Positions 1-6,128 of a stretch of DNA of 6,647 bases are shown piece by piece. How positions within the stretch are numbered: position 1 is the first letter of the stretch; each line of letters opens with the position of its first letter. The stretch is from contig CALDHJ010000151.1 of assembly GCA_937941555.1 (NCBI GenBank), positions 1 to 6,647 on the forward strand, written 5' to 3'. Below the pieces are notes generated by a model. The model was not told the origin of the DNA. It saw only the letters and a list, made by a program, of their open reading frames with translations, and searched no databases. Both the position numbers and the translations under genes were made by a program. The DNA comes from an uncultured Granulosicoccaceae bacterium. GTDB taxonomy: Bacteria; Pseudomonadota; Gammaproteobacteria; CALCKW01.

Positions 1-25
1 CTATGGCGATGTGACCGAAACGCCG

Positions 26-2212
26 TCAGGACTTCAATCTCAGCCAGAGACCACGCGGCAGAAACAACATGAGTGCCACATCGATCAGGGTCAGGCTTCC
101 GCCACCTGTCCCGGACGGAATCGCCGTTGTGGGCTCTGCCCCGGTGTACTCTCTGCCAGCCACACGTGTGATACGACTTGTATTGTTGAAAACCAGTGCG
201 TCGTCGGCAGACCGCGGCTCGACATTCACGTCCACGACCCGGCTGTCGGCGGCATCCGACGCATAGTTCAGTGCAAACGTGAGTTCCCGCGTATCACCCG
301 CACCCAGAGACGAGAGCTCACATACCACATCGCCTGTCTGGCTCGGTGCACACCCCGGCGGCAACGCATCGAGATTCGCGTCGGGCACCGACACACGCAA
401 CGCCGCGGACGCCGGCCGACTCGGATCGTTGTTGCCGACCCATGCCGTCAGACTCGAATCACTTGAGTGGCTGATTGCGGCCTGGAGATCGACGGCCGGA
501 ACATGGCAGCTGCCCTGTAGACTGTTGCTGATTGCAACCCGCGAACACATGGAAAATTCTTGTTGTGTGTCGGCACTGAAAAACGGAGACATGATCTTGG
601 AATTGTCGGCGGCACACTGCGTGTCGGTATCGTGCTCCGCGCCCAGGTTGTGGGCCATTTCATGTGCTGCAAGCAGAAAATTCTGCCGATACGGCGTGGC
701 CGCGCTGACATCATATCCGTCGGTGCGGCACGCGACATCTATGAATGCAAGTCCAACCTGATTGTCGTTGCTCCGGTTGCCCGAAAGCAGGTAGACCAGG
801 CTCGACTCATCGGCAATGGCCGGCGACTGTCTGCGATAGTCGCGGAAATTGTGCAGTATCTGATCCATGCTGGCATCGCCGATGCGCATCGGATCTGTAC
901 TCGCGTTACTCACCACAACCACCGATTCCGCCTGTAAGGCGAGTCCCAGCTCGTCGCGGTAGAGGCCGTCGGCAATGGCGGTCACGGTCATGGCCTCGAA
1001 CAGGCCCCGCCCGTTTGTATAGTCATTGTATTGGCTGTCGATGACCAGCGACATGCGCACGACACGGTTTACCACGCTGGTCGTGGACTCGATATCGTTC
1101 TGCATCGCAGCCGGCTTTCTGGATGATGCAATCGGTGCGTGTGCGTGGTCTCGCGCGCCTTCGCTCCGAGCGATCTTGTTGCTGTCTGCGAGCAGCGTGT
1201 TGTAGTCGACAAGGGTGCCAGTAGCCGTATCCGTTTTCAGGTCGAATCGACGGCTTCCATCGCGAATCAATCCCTGCACATCACTGCCATTGAACACAAC
1301 GCGCGCCCAGGAGCCGAGTCTGTTTTCAACGACCCCGTCGAATGCGCGCAACTCGCCGGTCGGAATGGGCACATTGTTCTCGTTGACGAAGCGCGTGCGT
1401 GAGAACACTTGGCTGGGGTTGAGCAACAGCGGCACGTCGGTGCCAGCGACACGGATAACCACCCGTCGCTCATACGAGCCATTGTTCAGAAACGACTGCT
1501 CGACAATGCGGCTAGAAGCCAACTGGTGCTGATCGAGGTTTTCGAGGCGGCTCGCCGCCCGATCGAACCACAAGCGAGACTGAATAGACGACTTCGGCAG
1601 CACGAGATTGATGCTGTCGAGCGACACCAATGCATGGCGGTCTCTCAGGTGCTGGAAGGTCCGACGCGCTGCAGCCGTGTCACCCGATTGTTCGAGCGCA
1701 ATGGCCTCGATGTAAAGCGATGAATCGGTGTAGCTGCTGCCGGGGTAAGTCCGGCGCAACTCGATCATGCGCGCCTGTGCGCCAGCAAAGTCGAATTTGT
1801 CCATCAACAATACATAGCCACCGAGGTACAGCGCATCGTCTGCCAGGTGACTGGACGGGTACACACGGCCAAGACGGTCGAGTGCCGAGAGCGCTTCATC
1901 GTTCAGGCTTTTGTCTCGTGCGTCCAGTGCGTCGAGATACAACACCAGCGCGCCGTCGACGCCAACGCCGAGGGCTTCCTGTAAAACAGGCAACTTGACC
2001 CGCGCTCGGCGCAGGCGATCACTGTCGCCAGCCGTGCCAAGGTAGTCGCTGTAGAGGTCGACTGCGCCTTCATAGTCGCCGAGCTCCTCGAGCACCTTCG
2101 CCTGGTGATACAACTGATCGTCTGCTCGCGCACTTGGAGACGCCAGCACAGTGCAGGCCGCGATCACCGAGATCAGCGCGCGACGCCAGGACAATGGAGT
2201 CAAGCGTTTCAT
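26..2212 (-). CDS. Exported M12B/reprolysin-like zinc metalloprotease with TPR-like N-terminus and C-terminal sorting tail
   Basis: Predicted secreted or surface endopeptidase of 728 residues. Residues 1-30 look like a Sec signal peptide: basic start, hydrophobic core 12-24, likely cleavage after SARA (A30). IAAC at 17-20 also fits a loose lipobox. Residues about 34-195 are helical and TPR-like (for example YPSSHLADDAL). Residues about 247-326 resemble an M12B propeptide. The catalytic domain spans about 382-570. Its zinc motif HEMAHNLGAEHD supplies H517, H521 and H527 with catalytic E518, and KIMSP at 539-543 is the Met-turn. Residues about 573-685 form a DUF11-like beta domain. The tail has GGGS at 703-706, a hydrophobic stretch 707-719 and basic residues R720, R725 and K727, a GlyGly/JDVT-type sorting signal. 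The ATG lies 3 bases after the stop of the HAMP gene, so the two are probably co-transcribed. Zinc-protease assignment is strong; substrate is unknown. Confidence 0.92.
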   Translation of the reverse strand: MKRLTPLSWRRALISVIAACTVLASPSARADDQLYHQAKVLEELGDYEGAVDLYSDYLGTAGDSDRLRRARVKLPVLQEALGVGVDGALVLYLDALDARDKSLNDEALSALDRLGRVYPSSHLADDALYLGGYVLLMDKFDFAGAQARMIELRRTYPGSSYTDSSLYIEAIALEQSGDTAAARRTFQHLRDRHALVSLDSINLVLPKSSIQSRLWFDRAASRLENLDQHQLASSRIVEQSFLNNGSYERRVVIRVAGTDVPLLLNPSQVFSRTRFVNENNVPIPTGELRAFDGVVENRLGSWARVVFNGSDVQGLIRDGSRRFDLKTDTATGTLVDYNTLLADSNKIARSEGARDHAHAPIASSRKPAAMQNDIESTTSVVNRVVRMSLVIDSQYNDYTNGRGLFEAMTVTAIADGLYRDELGLALQAESVVVVSNASTDPMRIGDASMDQILHNFRDYRRQSPAIADESSLVYLLSGNRSNDNQVGLAFIDVACRTDGYDVSAATPYRQNFLLAAHEMAHNLGAEHDTDTQCAADNSKIMSPFFSADTQQEFSMCSRVAISNSLQGSCHVPAVDLQAAISHSSDSSLTAWVGNNDPSRPASAALRVSVPDANLDALPPGCAPSQTGDVVCELSSLGAGDTRELTFALNYASDAADSRVVDVNVEPRSADDALVFNNTSRITRVAGREYTGAEPTTAIPSGTGGGSLTLIDVALMLFLPRGLWLRLKS

Positions 2213-2215
2213 TGA

Positions 2216-2824
2216 TCAGCCTTCGTGCGAGCCGGTGGACGCCGAGGTCTTGAAGTAGCGCAGCTCGTCGGCAACCGATTCGATCGCCTCGCGGGCCGGC
2301 CCGTCAACCTCGAGTGCTGCAAGGGTTTCGACGCGAGACTGCGCGGCCGCAATGCGCGTCTGGAGGGATTCAATTGTGACTGTCAGGGTATCGAACAGCT
2401 CACCGAACTCTTCGTCACTGCCGCGCCGCAACCGCGTCGTCATGTCGCCCTCACCAATCTGGCGCACCACGCGCTTTATCGCGAGCAGCGGCCCTCCGAG
2501 TTTGCGCACGATGTACACCCCGACCGCGACGGTCATGGCGAGGTTGAGTACGAGCATGACCAACAACCAGCGTGCCAGGGTCTCGACCATGCCCGGCATC
2601 TGCTCGTCGAGCTTGTTCATATCTTCTGCCGCAAACAGCAATGGCGAGACGCCCGAAACCAGACCGCCAATAAGGTAGTGGTAGAAAAATCCGAGGAGAA
2701 CGGTTGTGAAGAACGCGTAGAACACCGCGAACATCAGCACGCGGCGGATCTCACGGGCCTGGAATGTCTTGTCGGTTAACAGCGCTTTGAGATAAAACGC
2801 ATCACTGGACCGTTTCTGGCTCAT
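2216..2824 (-). CDS. Two-TM inner-membrane protein with a stand-alone HAMP domain
   Basis: A 202-residue membrane protein. A basic N-terminal stretch (residues 1-28) precedes an aromatic-rich TM1 at about 29-52. A periplasmic loop of about 33 residues follows, then TM2 at about 86-107. A HAMP domain occupies about 107-159, with the conserved Pro in GGPLLAIKRV (P112), the connector turn IGEGD and a DEEFGEL second helix. The last 40 residues are helical, probably coiled coil, and end in a polar tail. HAMP domains relay conformational change from membrane sensors to kinases, cyclases or chemotaxis modules. No such output domain is fused here, so any partner must be separate. The gene is first of two, 3 bases ahead of the protease gene. 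I see no good Shine-Dalgarno before the ATG; the upstream stretch is pyrimidine-rich (ACTCCTCC). The HAMP call is firm; the role is unknown. Confidence 0.85.
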   Translation of the reverse strand: MSQKRSSDAFYLKALLTDKTFQAREIRRVLMFAVFYAFFTTVLLGFFYHYLIGGLVSGVSPLLFAAEDMNKLDEQMPGMVETLARWLLVMLVLNLAMTVAVGVYIVRKLGGPLLAIKRVVRQIGEGDMTTRLRRGSDEEFGELFDTLTVTIESLQTRIAAAQSRVETLAALEVDGPAREAIESVADELRYFKTSASTGSHEG

Positions 2825-2883
2825 GGGGTGAACGCCGGAGGAGTATGCCTTTTATGTCGGCGCGGTCACGGCGTTCTTGACGT

Positions 2884-2906
2884 CGGGCTGCCCTGTTGGC
2901 AGCCCG
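2884..2906 (-). terminator. Strong hairpin between the small frame and the HAMP gene
   Basis: CGGGCTGCC pairs perfectly with GGCAGCCCG, giving a 9-bp stem and 5-base loop (AACAG on the minus strand). It lies 10 bases past the stop of the small frame and 59 bases before the HAMP start. There is no T-run after it on either strand, so it is not a classic intrinsic terminator. It could be an attenuator, an RNA processing or stabilising element, or a partial terminator. The structure is plain in the sequence; the function is not. Confidence 0.45.
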
Positions 2907-2915
2907 GGCGCCCGG
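2904..2915. repeat. Perfect 12-bp palindrome CCGGGCGCCCGG
   Basis: This perfect dyad shares 3 bases (2904-2906) with one arm of the 2884-2906 hairpin and ends one base from the stop codon of the small frame. It could be a site for a dimeric regulator or part of alternative RNA foldings with the adjacent stem. In GC-rich DNA a 12-bp palindrome may also be chance. Confidence 0.4.
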
Positions 2916-2916
2916 T

Positions 2917-3009
2917 TCAGATGTGGGGCGCGAATTCGATCGCCCATGCGAAAAGGACGCAAGACGCTGCGATACAAAGCCACAAGGTTGAGATTGCAGT
3001 ATCAGACAC
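2917..3009 (-). CDS. Possible 30-residue single-TM peptide upstream of the HAMP gene
   Basis: A short frame with a GTG start at 3009 and a TGA stop at 2917-2919. AGGAG lies 7 bases before the GTG, a near-ideal ribosome binding site and better than the one of the HAMP gene downstream. The peptide has a short polar start (MSDT), then a hydrophobic run of about 20 residues rich in Ala, Leu, Ile, Trp and Cys (STLWLCIAAS, then VLFAWAI), then a short tail EFAPHI. It fits one membrane helix and matches no small protein family I recognise. It ends 93 bases before the HAMP start, with a strong hairpin between. It could be a real small membrane protein, a leader peptide controlling the operon, or chance. 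The good SD and single-helix composition favour a real gene, but its length gives little statistical support. Confidence 0.4.
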   Translation of the reverse strand: MSDTAISTLWLCIAASCVLFAWAIEFAPHI

Positions 3010-3016
3010 AGCAGGA

Positions 3017-3021
3017 CTCCT
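3017..3021 (-). promoter_or_regulatory. Shine-Dalgarno AGGAG of the small frame
   Basis: AGGAG on the minus strand sits 7 bases upstream of the GTG at 3009. It is the main support for translation of the 30-codon frame. It is embedded in an 11-base inverted repeat (3012-3022, CAGGA-C-TCCTG) that is too short to block it strongly. Confidence 0.4.
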
Positions 3022-3165
3022 GAGGGGTTCAAGGTCTCTGACTTAGCGTCCGAATTGGGCAAGCCTTGATCGGCAATGGCTCGAAGTCTTCTGTAATCCC
3101 TGCGTCAGTGCCGTGTGGCGAGCGGGCTGTCGCGCCACGCCCTTGGCACCAAACGGTGTCGGACC

Positions 3166-4992
3166 CTACACCGGCGCGTCGAAGAGCGATGCCAGCTCCT
3201 GTGTCATGACGTCGGCAAGCTCATCGACGTTCACGATAGTCACGGCGCGTTGGTAATACTGTGTCACATCGTGCCCGATGCCGATCGCCACGAGTTCGAT
3301 CGGCGACTGCTGCTCGATCCGGGTAATCACCTCTCTGAGGTGTTGATCGAGGTACTTTCCAGCGTTGACCGACAGCGTGCTGTCGTCAATCGGCGCACCG
3401 TCGGAAATCATCATCAGGATGCGGCGTCGCTCCGGGCGTGCCAGCAGACGGTTGTGCGCCCAGCTGAGCGCTTCACCGTCGATGTTTTCCTTGAGCAGGC
3501 CTTTTTGCAACATCAAGCCGAGGTTGCGACGCGACCGCCGCCACGGCGAATCAGCCGTTTTGTAGAGAATGTGGCGCAGGTCGTTCAGCCGGCCCGGATT
3601 GCGCGGCGAACCGTCTTTCTGCCACCGCTCCCGGCTCTGGCCACCTTTCCATGCTCGCGTGGTGAAACCCAGCACTTCGGTGCGCACACCACAGCGCTCG
3701 AGTGTGCGCGCCAGGATATCCGCACAGGAGGCCGCCATCGCGATCGGGCGACCGCGCATCGAGCCCGAGTTGTCGAGCAACAGGGTGACGACCGTGTCGC
3801 GGTAGGGCACCGCGTGGGCCTGCTTGAAGGCGAGCGGACGCTCGGGTCGGGTAATCACGCGGGTGAGCCGCGCGGTGTTCAACACGCCCTCTTCAAGGTC
3901 CACCTGCCACGCGTGCTCCTGTTGCGCGAGCAAGCGGCGCTGCAGGCGGTTTGCGACACGTCCGATGGCGACCTGCTGATCGCCGATCAATCGGTCGAGC
4001 TGCCCGCGCAGCTCATCGAGTTCGAAGCCGTGTGCAAGTTTCTCGGCGGCGATGATTTCGTCAAAGTCCGTGCAGTAGACCGAGTAGGCATCGGGCTTGC
4101 GATTTTTCCCGGGTTTTTCCGGCGCGTTAACTGCCTCGCCGTCGTTGTCGTCGTCGCCGGGGTCGGCAAGTTCGTCGTTGCTGTCAGCGTCCGTGTCGGA
4201 TTCGCTGTCATCGGCGTCCCCGCTGCTGTCGTCGTCGACAGACTCCTCCGCTCCCTCTTGTGGCGGATCGTCGCTGCCCGCGTCATCAGGCGGGGGCTCA
4301 CTCGATGCGGCCCCGCCACTCTCGGCATCGCCCTCACCAAAATTGAGACCGGCCAGGAGATCCGAGATTGCTTGGGCAAAGTCTTCCTGATCGTCGAGAC
4401 AACCGCTCATGCGATCAACATCGAGCTCGATGTGTTGATCAAGCCAGGTGCGGTACTTGTCGATGATGCCGTCGGCCACCGGCGGGGTCGCGCGGCCGGT
4501 GAGCTTCTCGCGTGCGTGCAGCGCAAGCGCTTCGGCCAGTGGCGAATACTCGCTATCCGGGTTGTCGAGCAGGTACCGGAAACGGTCCGTCAGTGCCGCG
4601 TCGAGGTTGTCGCCGACGCCGCTGTATTCCGCGCAGCCGCGCGCCTCGAGCCGCACCGCTTCGAGTCGGTTGAAGACCGCGCGAGACGGCCCACCCGAGG
4701 GTGCCAGCCGCTGGTGCTGCCGGGCGTCGTGGTAGCGTTTCTCGAGTGCGACCGAATCGGCTTGTCCCCGCCACAGGGTGCGCTGTTCAGGAGTCATGTC
4801 GGACACGGCCGACGGCAGCGTGACGGTATCGCCGTCGAGCGAAGGTGCGCTGTTGCCGAAATGCACACTGAGCTTTTCGGCATCGGCCAGCGCCCGCACA
4901 CACCCCGCCTGCGCGAGCTGGGCCGCTTCACGCGGCCCCATCTGCTGCGCTTTGCGGCGGTTGTGGCCGCGCGCTCTGGGGGGAACGGCCAC
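3166..4992 (-). CDS. cobT: Cobaltochelatase subunit CobT (VWA/MIDAS protein)
   Basis: 608 residues, close to the usual CobT length of about 600-630. CobT works with the AAA+ ring CobS and the large subunit CobN to insert Co2+ into hydrogenobyrinic acid a,c-diamide in aerobic cobalamin synthesis. The N-terminal CobT region is about 20-215. An Asp/Glu/Ser-rich linker at about 219-285 is typical of the family. The C-terminal VWA domain starts near 398. MIDAS residues are visible: DNSGS at 407-411 (D407, S409, S411), T444/T445, and D531 in ISDGAP. The conserved [16 protein letters not shown] lies at 501-516. The start is a GTG 4 bases after the cobS stop; Met18 is a less likely alternative. It is co-transcribed with cobS, and the stop is TAG. 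Cobaltochelatase is the best-supported role, but CobST pairs also occur without CobN, so another chelatase-like or remodelling role is possible. Confidence 0.96.
   Translation of the reverse strand: MAVPPRARGHNRRKAQQMGPREAAQLAQAGCVRALADAEKLSVHFGNSAPSLDGDTVTLPSAVSDMTPEQRTLWRGQADSVALEKRYHDARQHQRLAPSGGPSRAVFNRLEAVRLEARGCAEYSGVGDNLDAALTDRFRYLLDNPDSEYSPLAEALALHAREKLTGRATPPVADGIIDKYRTWLDQHIELDVDRMSGCLDDQEDFAQAISDLLAGLNFGEGDAESGGAASSEPPPDDAGSDDPPQEGAEESVDDDSSGDADDSESDTDADSNDELADPGDDDNDGEAVNAPEKPGKNRKPDAYSVYCTDFDEIIAAEKLAHGFELDELRGQLDRLIGDQQVAIGRVANRLQRRLLAQQEHAWQVDLEEGVLNTARLTRVITRPERPLAFKQAHAVPYRDTVVTLLLDNSGSMRGRPIAMAASCADILARTLERCGVRTEVLGFTTRAWKGGQSRERWQKDGSPRNPGRLNDLRHILYKTADSPWRRSRRNLGLMLQKGLLKENIDGEALSWAHNRLLARPERRRILMMISDGAPIDDSTLSVNAGKYLDQHLREVITRIEQQSPIELVAIGIGHDVTQYYQRAVTIVNVDELADVMTQELASLFDAPV
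4125..4335 (-). repeat. Low-complexity acidic linker-coding stretch in cobT
   Basis: This region codes for residues of about 219-289, almost entirely Asp, Glu, Ser, Gly, Pro and Ala. At the DNA level it shows short GTC/GTCGTC runs on the plus strand from repeated Asp codons. Such tracts can slip, so length may vary among relatives. An acidic linker in this position is a known property of CobT. Confidence 0.7.
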
Positions 4993-4996
4993 CGGG

Positions 4997-5962
4997 TCAG
5001 CCGATCTCGAGCTCGAGCCCGAAACTGCGTTGGTAGAGCTCTGCCACCAACGGCCGCTCGAGCGGGTCGCACTTGTTCAGGAAGGTAAACCGGAACGCCT
5101 CGGCGACGTCTTCGAAGATGGCAAGGTTTTCAGTCCAGGTGATGACGGTTCGCGGCGACATGACAGTCGAGAGATCGCCCGCACGGAACGCACCGCGCGT
5201 GAGGTCGGCAAGCTTCACCATGCGGTCGACGGTGTCGCGCCCGGCATCATCGTTGAGCGTCGGTGCCTTCGCCAGGACGATACCGCACTCCTGCTCGTGT
5301 GGCAGATAGTTCAGAGTGGTGGCAATGGACCAGCGGTCGAGCTGCGCCTGGTTGAGCGGCTGGGTCCCGTGGTAGAGACCGGTTGCATCGCCGAGACCGA
5401 CGGTGTTGGCGGTGGCGAACAAGCGAAAGCCCGGGTGCGGGTGCAACACCCGCGACTGATCGAGCAGCGTGAGTCGGCCCGCGGTTTCGAGCACGCGCTG
5501 AATCACGAACATCACGTCCGGACGACCGGCGTCGTACTCGTCAAAGACCAACGCGATGTTGTTCTGGATCGACCAGGGCAGGATACCGTCCTGGAATTCG
5601 GTCACCTGCACCCCGTCACGCAACACGATGGCATCTTTGCCGATCAGGTCGAGCCGGCTGACGTGGCTGTCGAGGTTGATGCGCAAACACGGCCAATTAA
5701 GACGGGCGGCGACCTGCTCGATGTGCGTCGATTTGCCGGTGCCGTGCAAGCCCGACACCAGGACGCGGCGGTTATGCGAGAAGCCGGCCAATATGGCGCG
5801 CGTGGTGGTCGGGTCGAACAGGTAATCCGGGTCAACCTCGGGCACGTGCTCGCTTCGCTCACTGTACGCAGGTGACGTCAGGGCGCTGTCAAATCCAAAC
5901 GTATCCGCAACCGAAACGGTCGTGTCAGGCAGTTGGAGACCGGATTGGGTCTGATTGATCAT
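4997..5962 (-). CDS. cobS: Cobaltochelatase subunit CobS (AAA+ ATPase)
   Basis: 321 residues, the normal length of CobS (about 320-330). It is the MoxR-like AAA+ ATPase whose ring, with CobT, powers cobalt insertion by CobN. The N-terminal segment LPDTTVSV (11-18) and [10 protein letters not shown] (41-50) are typical of CobS. Walker A is GLHGTGKST (71-79, K77). Walker B is [14 protein letters not shown] (136-149, with D141 and E142). Sensor 1 is in FATANT (N186). A likely arginine finger is R210 in QAQLDRWS, and MSPRTVITW (269-277) carries a probable sensor-2 Arg. Similarity to alphaproteobacterial CobS is high along the whole length. The ATG has only a weak purine stretch (ACAGAAG) upstream. 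It is the first gene of a cobS-cobT operon and is divergent from the decarboxylase gene. Confidence 0.97.
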   Translation of the reverse strand: MINQTQSGLQLPDTTVSVADTFGFDSALTSPAYSERSEHVPEVDPDYLFDPTTTRAILAGFSHNRRVLVSGLHGTGKSTHIEQVAARLNWPCLRINLDSHVSRLDLIGKDAIVLRDGVQVTEFQDGILPWSIQNNIALVFDEYDAGRPDVMFVIQRVLETAGRLTLLDQSRVLHPHPGFRLFATANTVGLGDATGLYHGTQPLNQAQLDRWSIATTLNYLPHEQECGIVLAKAPTLNDDAGRDTVDRMVKLADLTRGAFRAGDLSTVMSPRTVITWTENLAIFEDVAEAFRFTFLNKCDPLERPLVAELYQRSFGLELEIG

Positions 5963-6128
5963 GGTGGCTTCTGTCGTTGGTCGGTTGTCGGGCGCACGGG
6001 CGCCAAACGGGTCAGTTTACTCTGCTTTTGACGGCCATGCCCTGCTATCCGCTGGGTCCAGTGTGACCCGGATGACTCGCCTGCGGGCACAAGCGGTACA
6101 CTCTCCGACAAGCACAGCCCAGACCCGA
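5963..6128. promoter_or_regulatory. Divergent intergenic region between cobS and the decarboxylase gene
   Basis: Both flanking genes start outward from these 166 bases, so it should contain both promoters. Two small inverted repeats are visible. GGCGC/GCGCC (5991-5995, 6000-6004) lies in the presumed cobS leader. GGGTC/GACCC (6054-6058, 6065-6069) lies near the middle and could be an operator. TAAACT on the minus strand (about 6015-6020) is a possible cobS -10 without a matching -35. No B12-box sequence or room for a cobalamin riboswitch is seen. Confidence 0.5.
6072..6102 (+). promoter_or_regulatory. Weak sigma70-like promoter candidate for the decarboxylase gene
   Basis: ATGACT (6072-6077, four of six matches to TTGACA) and TACACT (6097-6102, four of six to TATAAT) are separated by 19 bases. 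This is longer than the ideal 17. Transcription would start near 6109, about 20 bases before the ATG. The assignment is tentative. Confidence 0.2.

Larger units (their letters stand above)
2825..3165. other. 341-base gap between the HAMP gene and the 3' end of cobT
   Basis: Besides the possible small frame (2917-3009), its SD and the 2884-2906 hairpin, the gap holds two weaker inverted repeats. GTGGCG/CGCCAC lies at 3115-3120 and 3133-3138. A 6-bp stem (one G-U pair) lies at 3145-3150 and 3155-3160, five bases past the cobT stop. Neither is followed by a T-run, so no intrinsic terminator for cobT can be named. The promoter of the HAMP-protease operon should lie here, but I see no convincing -35/-10 pair. 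An 86-codon minus-strand frame (2802-3062) crosses it and looks non-coding. Confidence 0.6.

Noticed and set aside
11..761. Plus-strand frames of 150-160 codons over the 3' part of the protease gene
   Set aside because: They oppose the well-supported protease frame and encode Arg/Thr/Cys-rich sequence with no recognisable domain.
2150..2160. Protease as a lipoprotein (IAAC at residues 17-20)
   Set aside because: The match to the lipobox is loose and lies inside the hydrophobic core; a signal peptidase I site after A30 fits better. It cannot be excluded from sequence alone.
2802..3062. 86-codon minus-strand frame across the intergenic gap
   Set aside because: Arg/Ser/Pro-rich translation with no domain, no good ribosome binding site, and it runs into the HAMP gene in another frame. 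The short hydrophobic frame at 2917-3009 is the better candidate in this gap.
3145..3160. Small hairpin right after the cobT stop as an intrinsic terminator
   Set aside because: The stem is 6 bp with a G-U pair and is followed by AAGGGCG rather than a T-run on the minus strand.
3115..5088. 657-codon plus-strand open frame opposite cobT
   Set aside because: It lies in exact codon register against cobT, where a stop needs a TTA, CTA or TCA codon in cobT; these are rare in GC-rich genes. Its translation is Arg/His/Val-rich with no domain, while the minus strand gives a clear CobT.
4778..5875. 365-codon plus-strand open frame opposite cobS
   Set aside because: Same codon-against-codon register effect; CobS on the other strand has all AAA+ motifs.
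5950..5972. AGCCACC just before the cobS ATG, reminiscent of part of a B12 box
   Set aside because: Only a partial match, placed on the start codon, with no other conserved element of the cobalamin riboswitch and too little leader for one.
6028..6051. TTGACG (6028-6033) with TATCCG (6046-6051) as a promoter for the decarboxylase
   Set aside because: The spacer is only 12 bases, too short for a sigma70 promoter.
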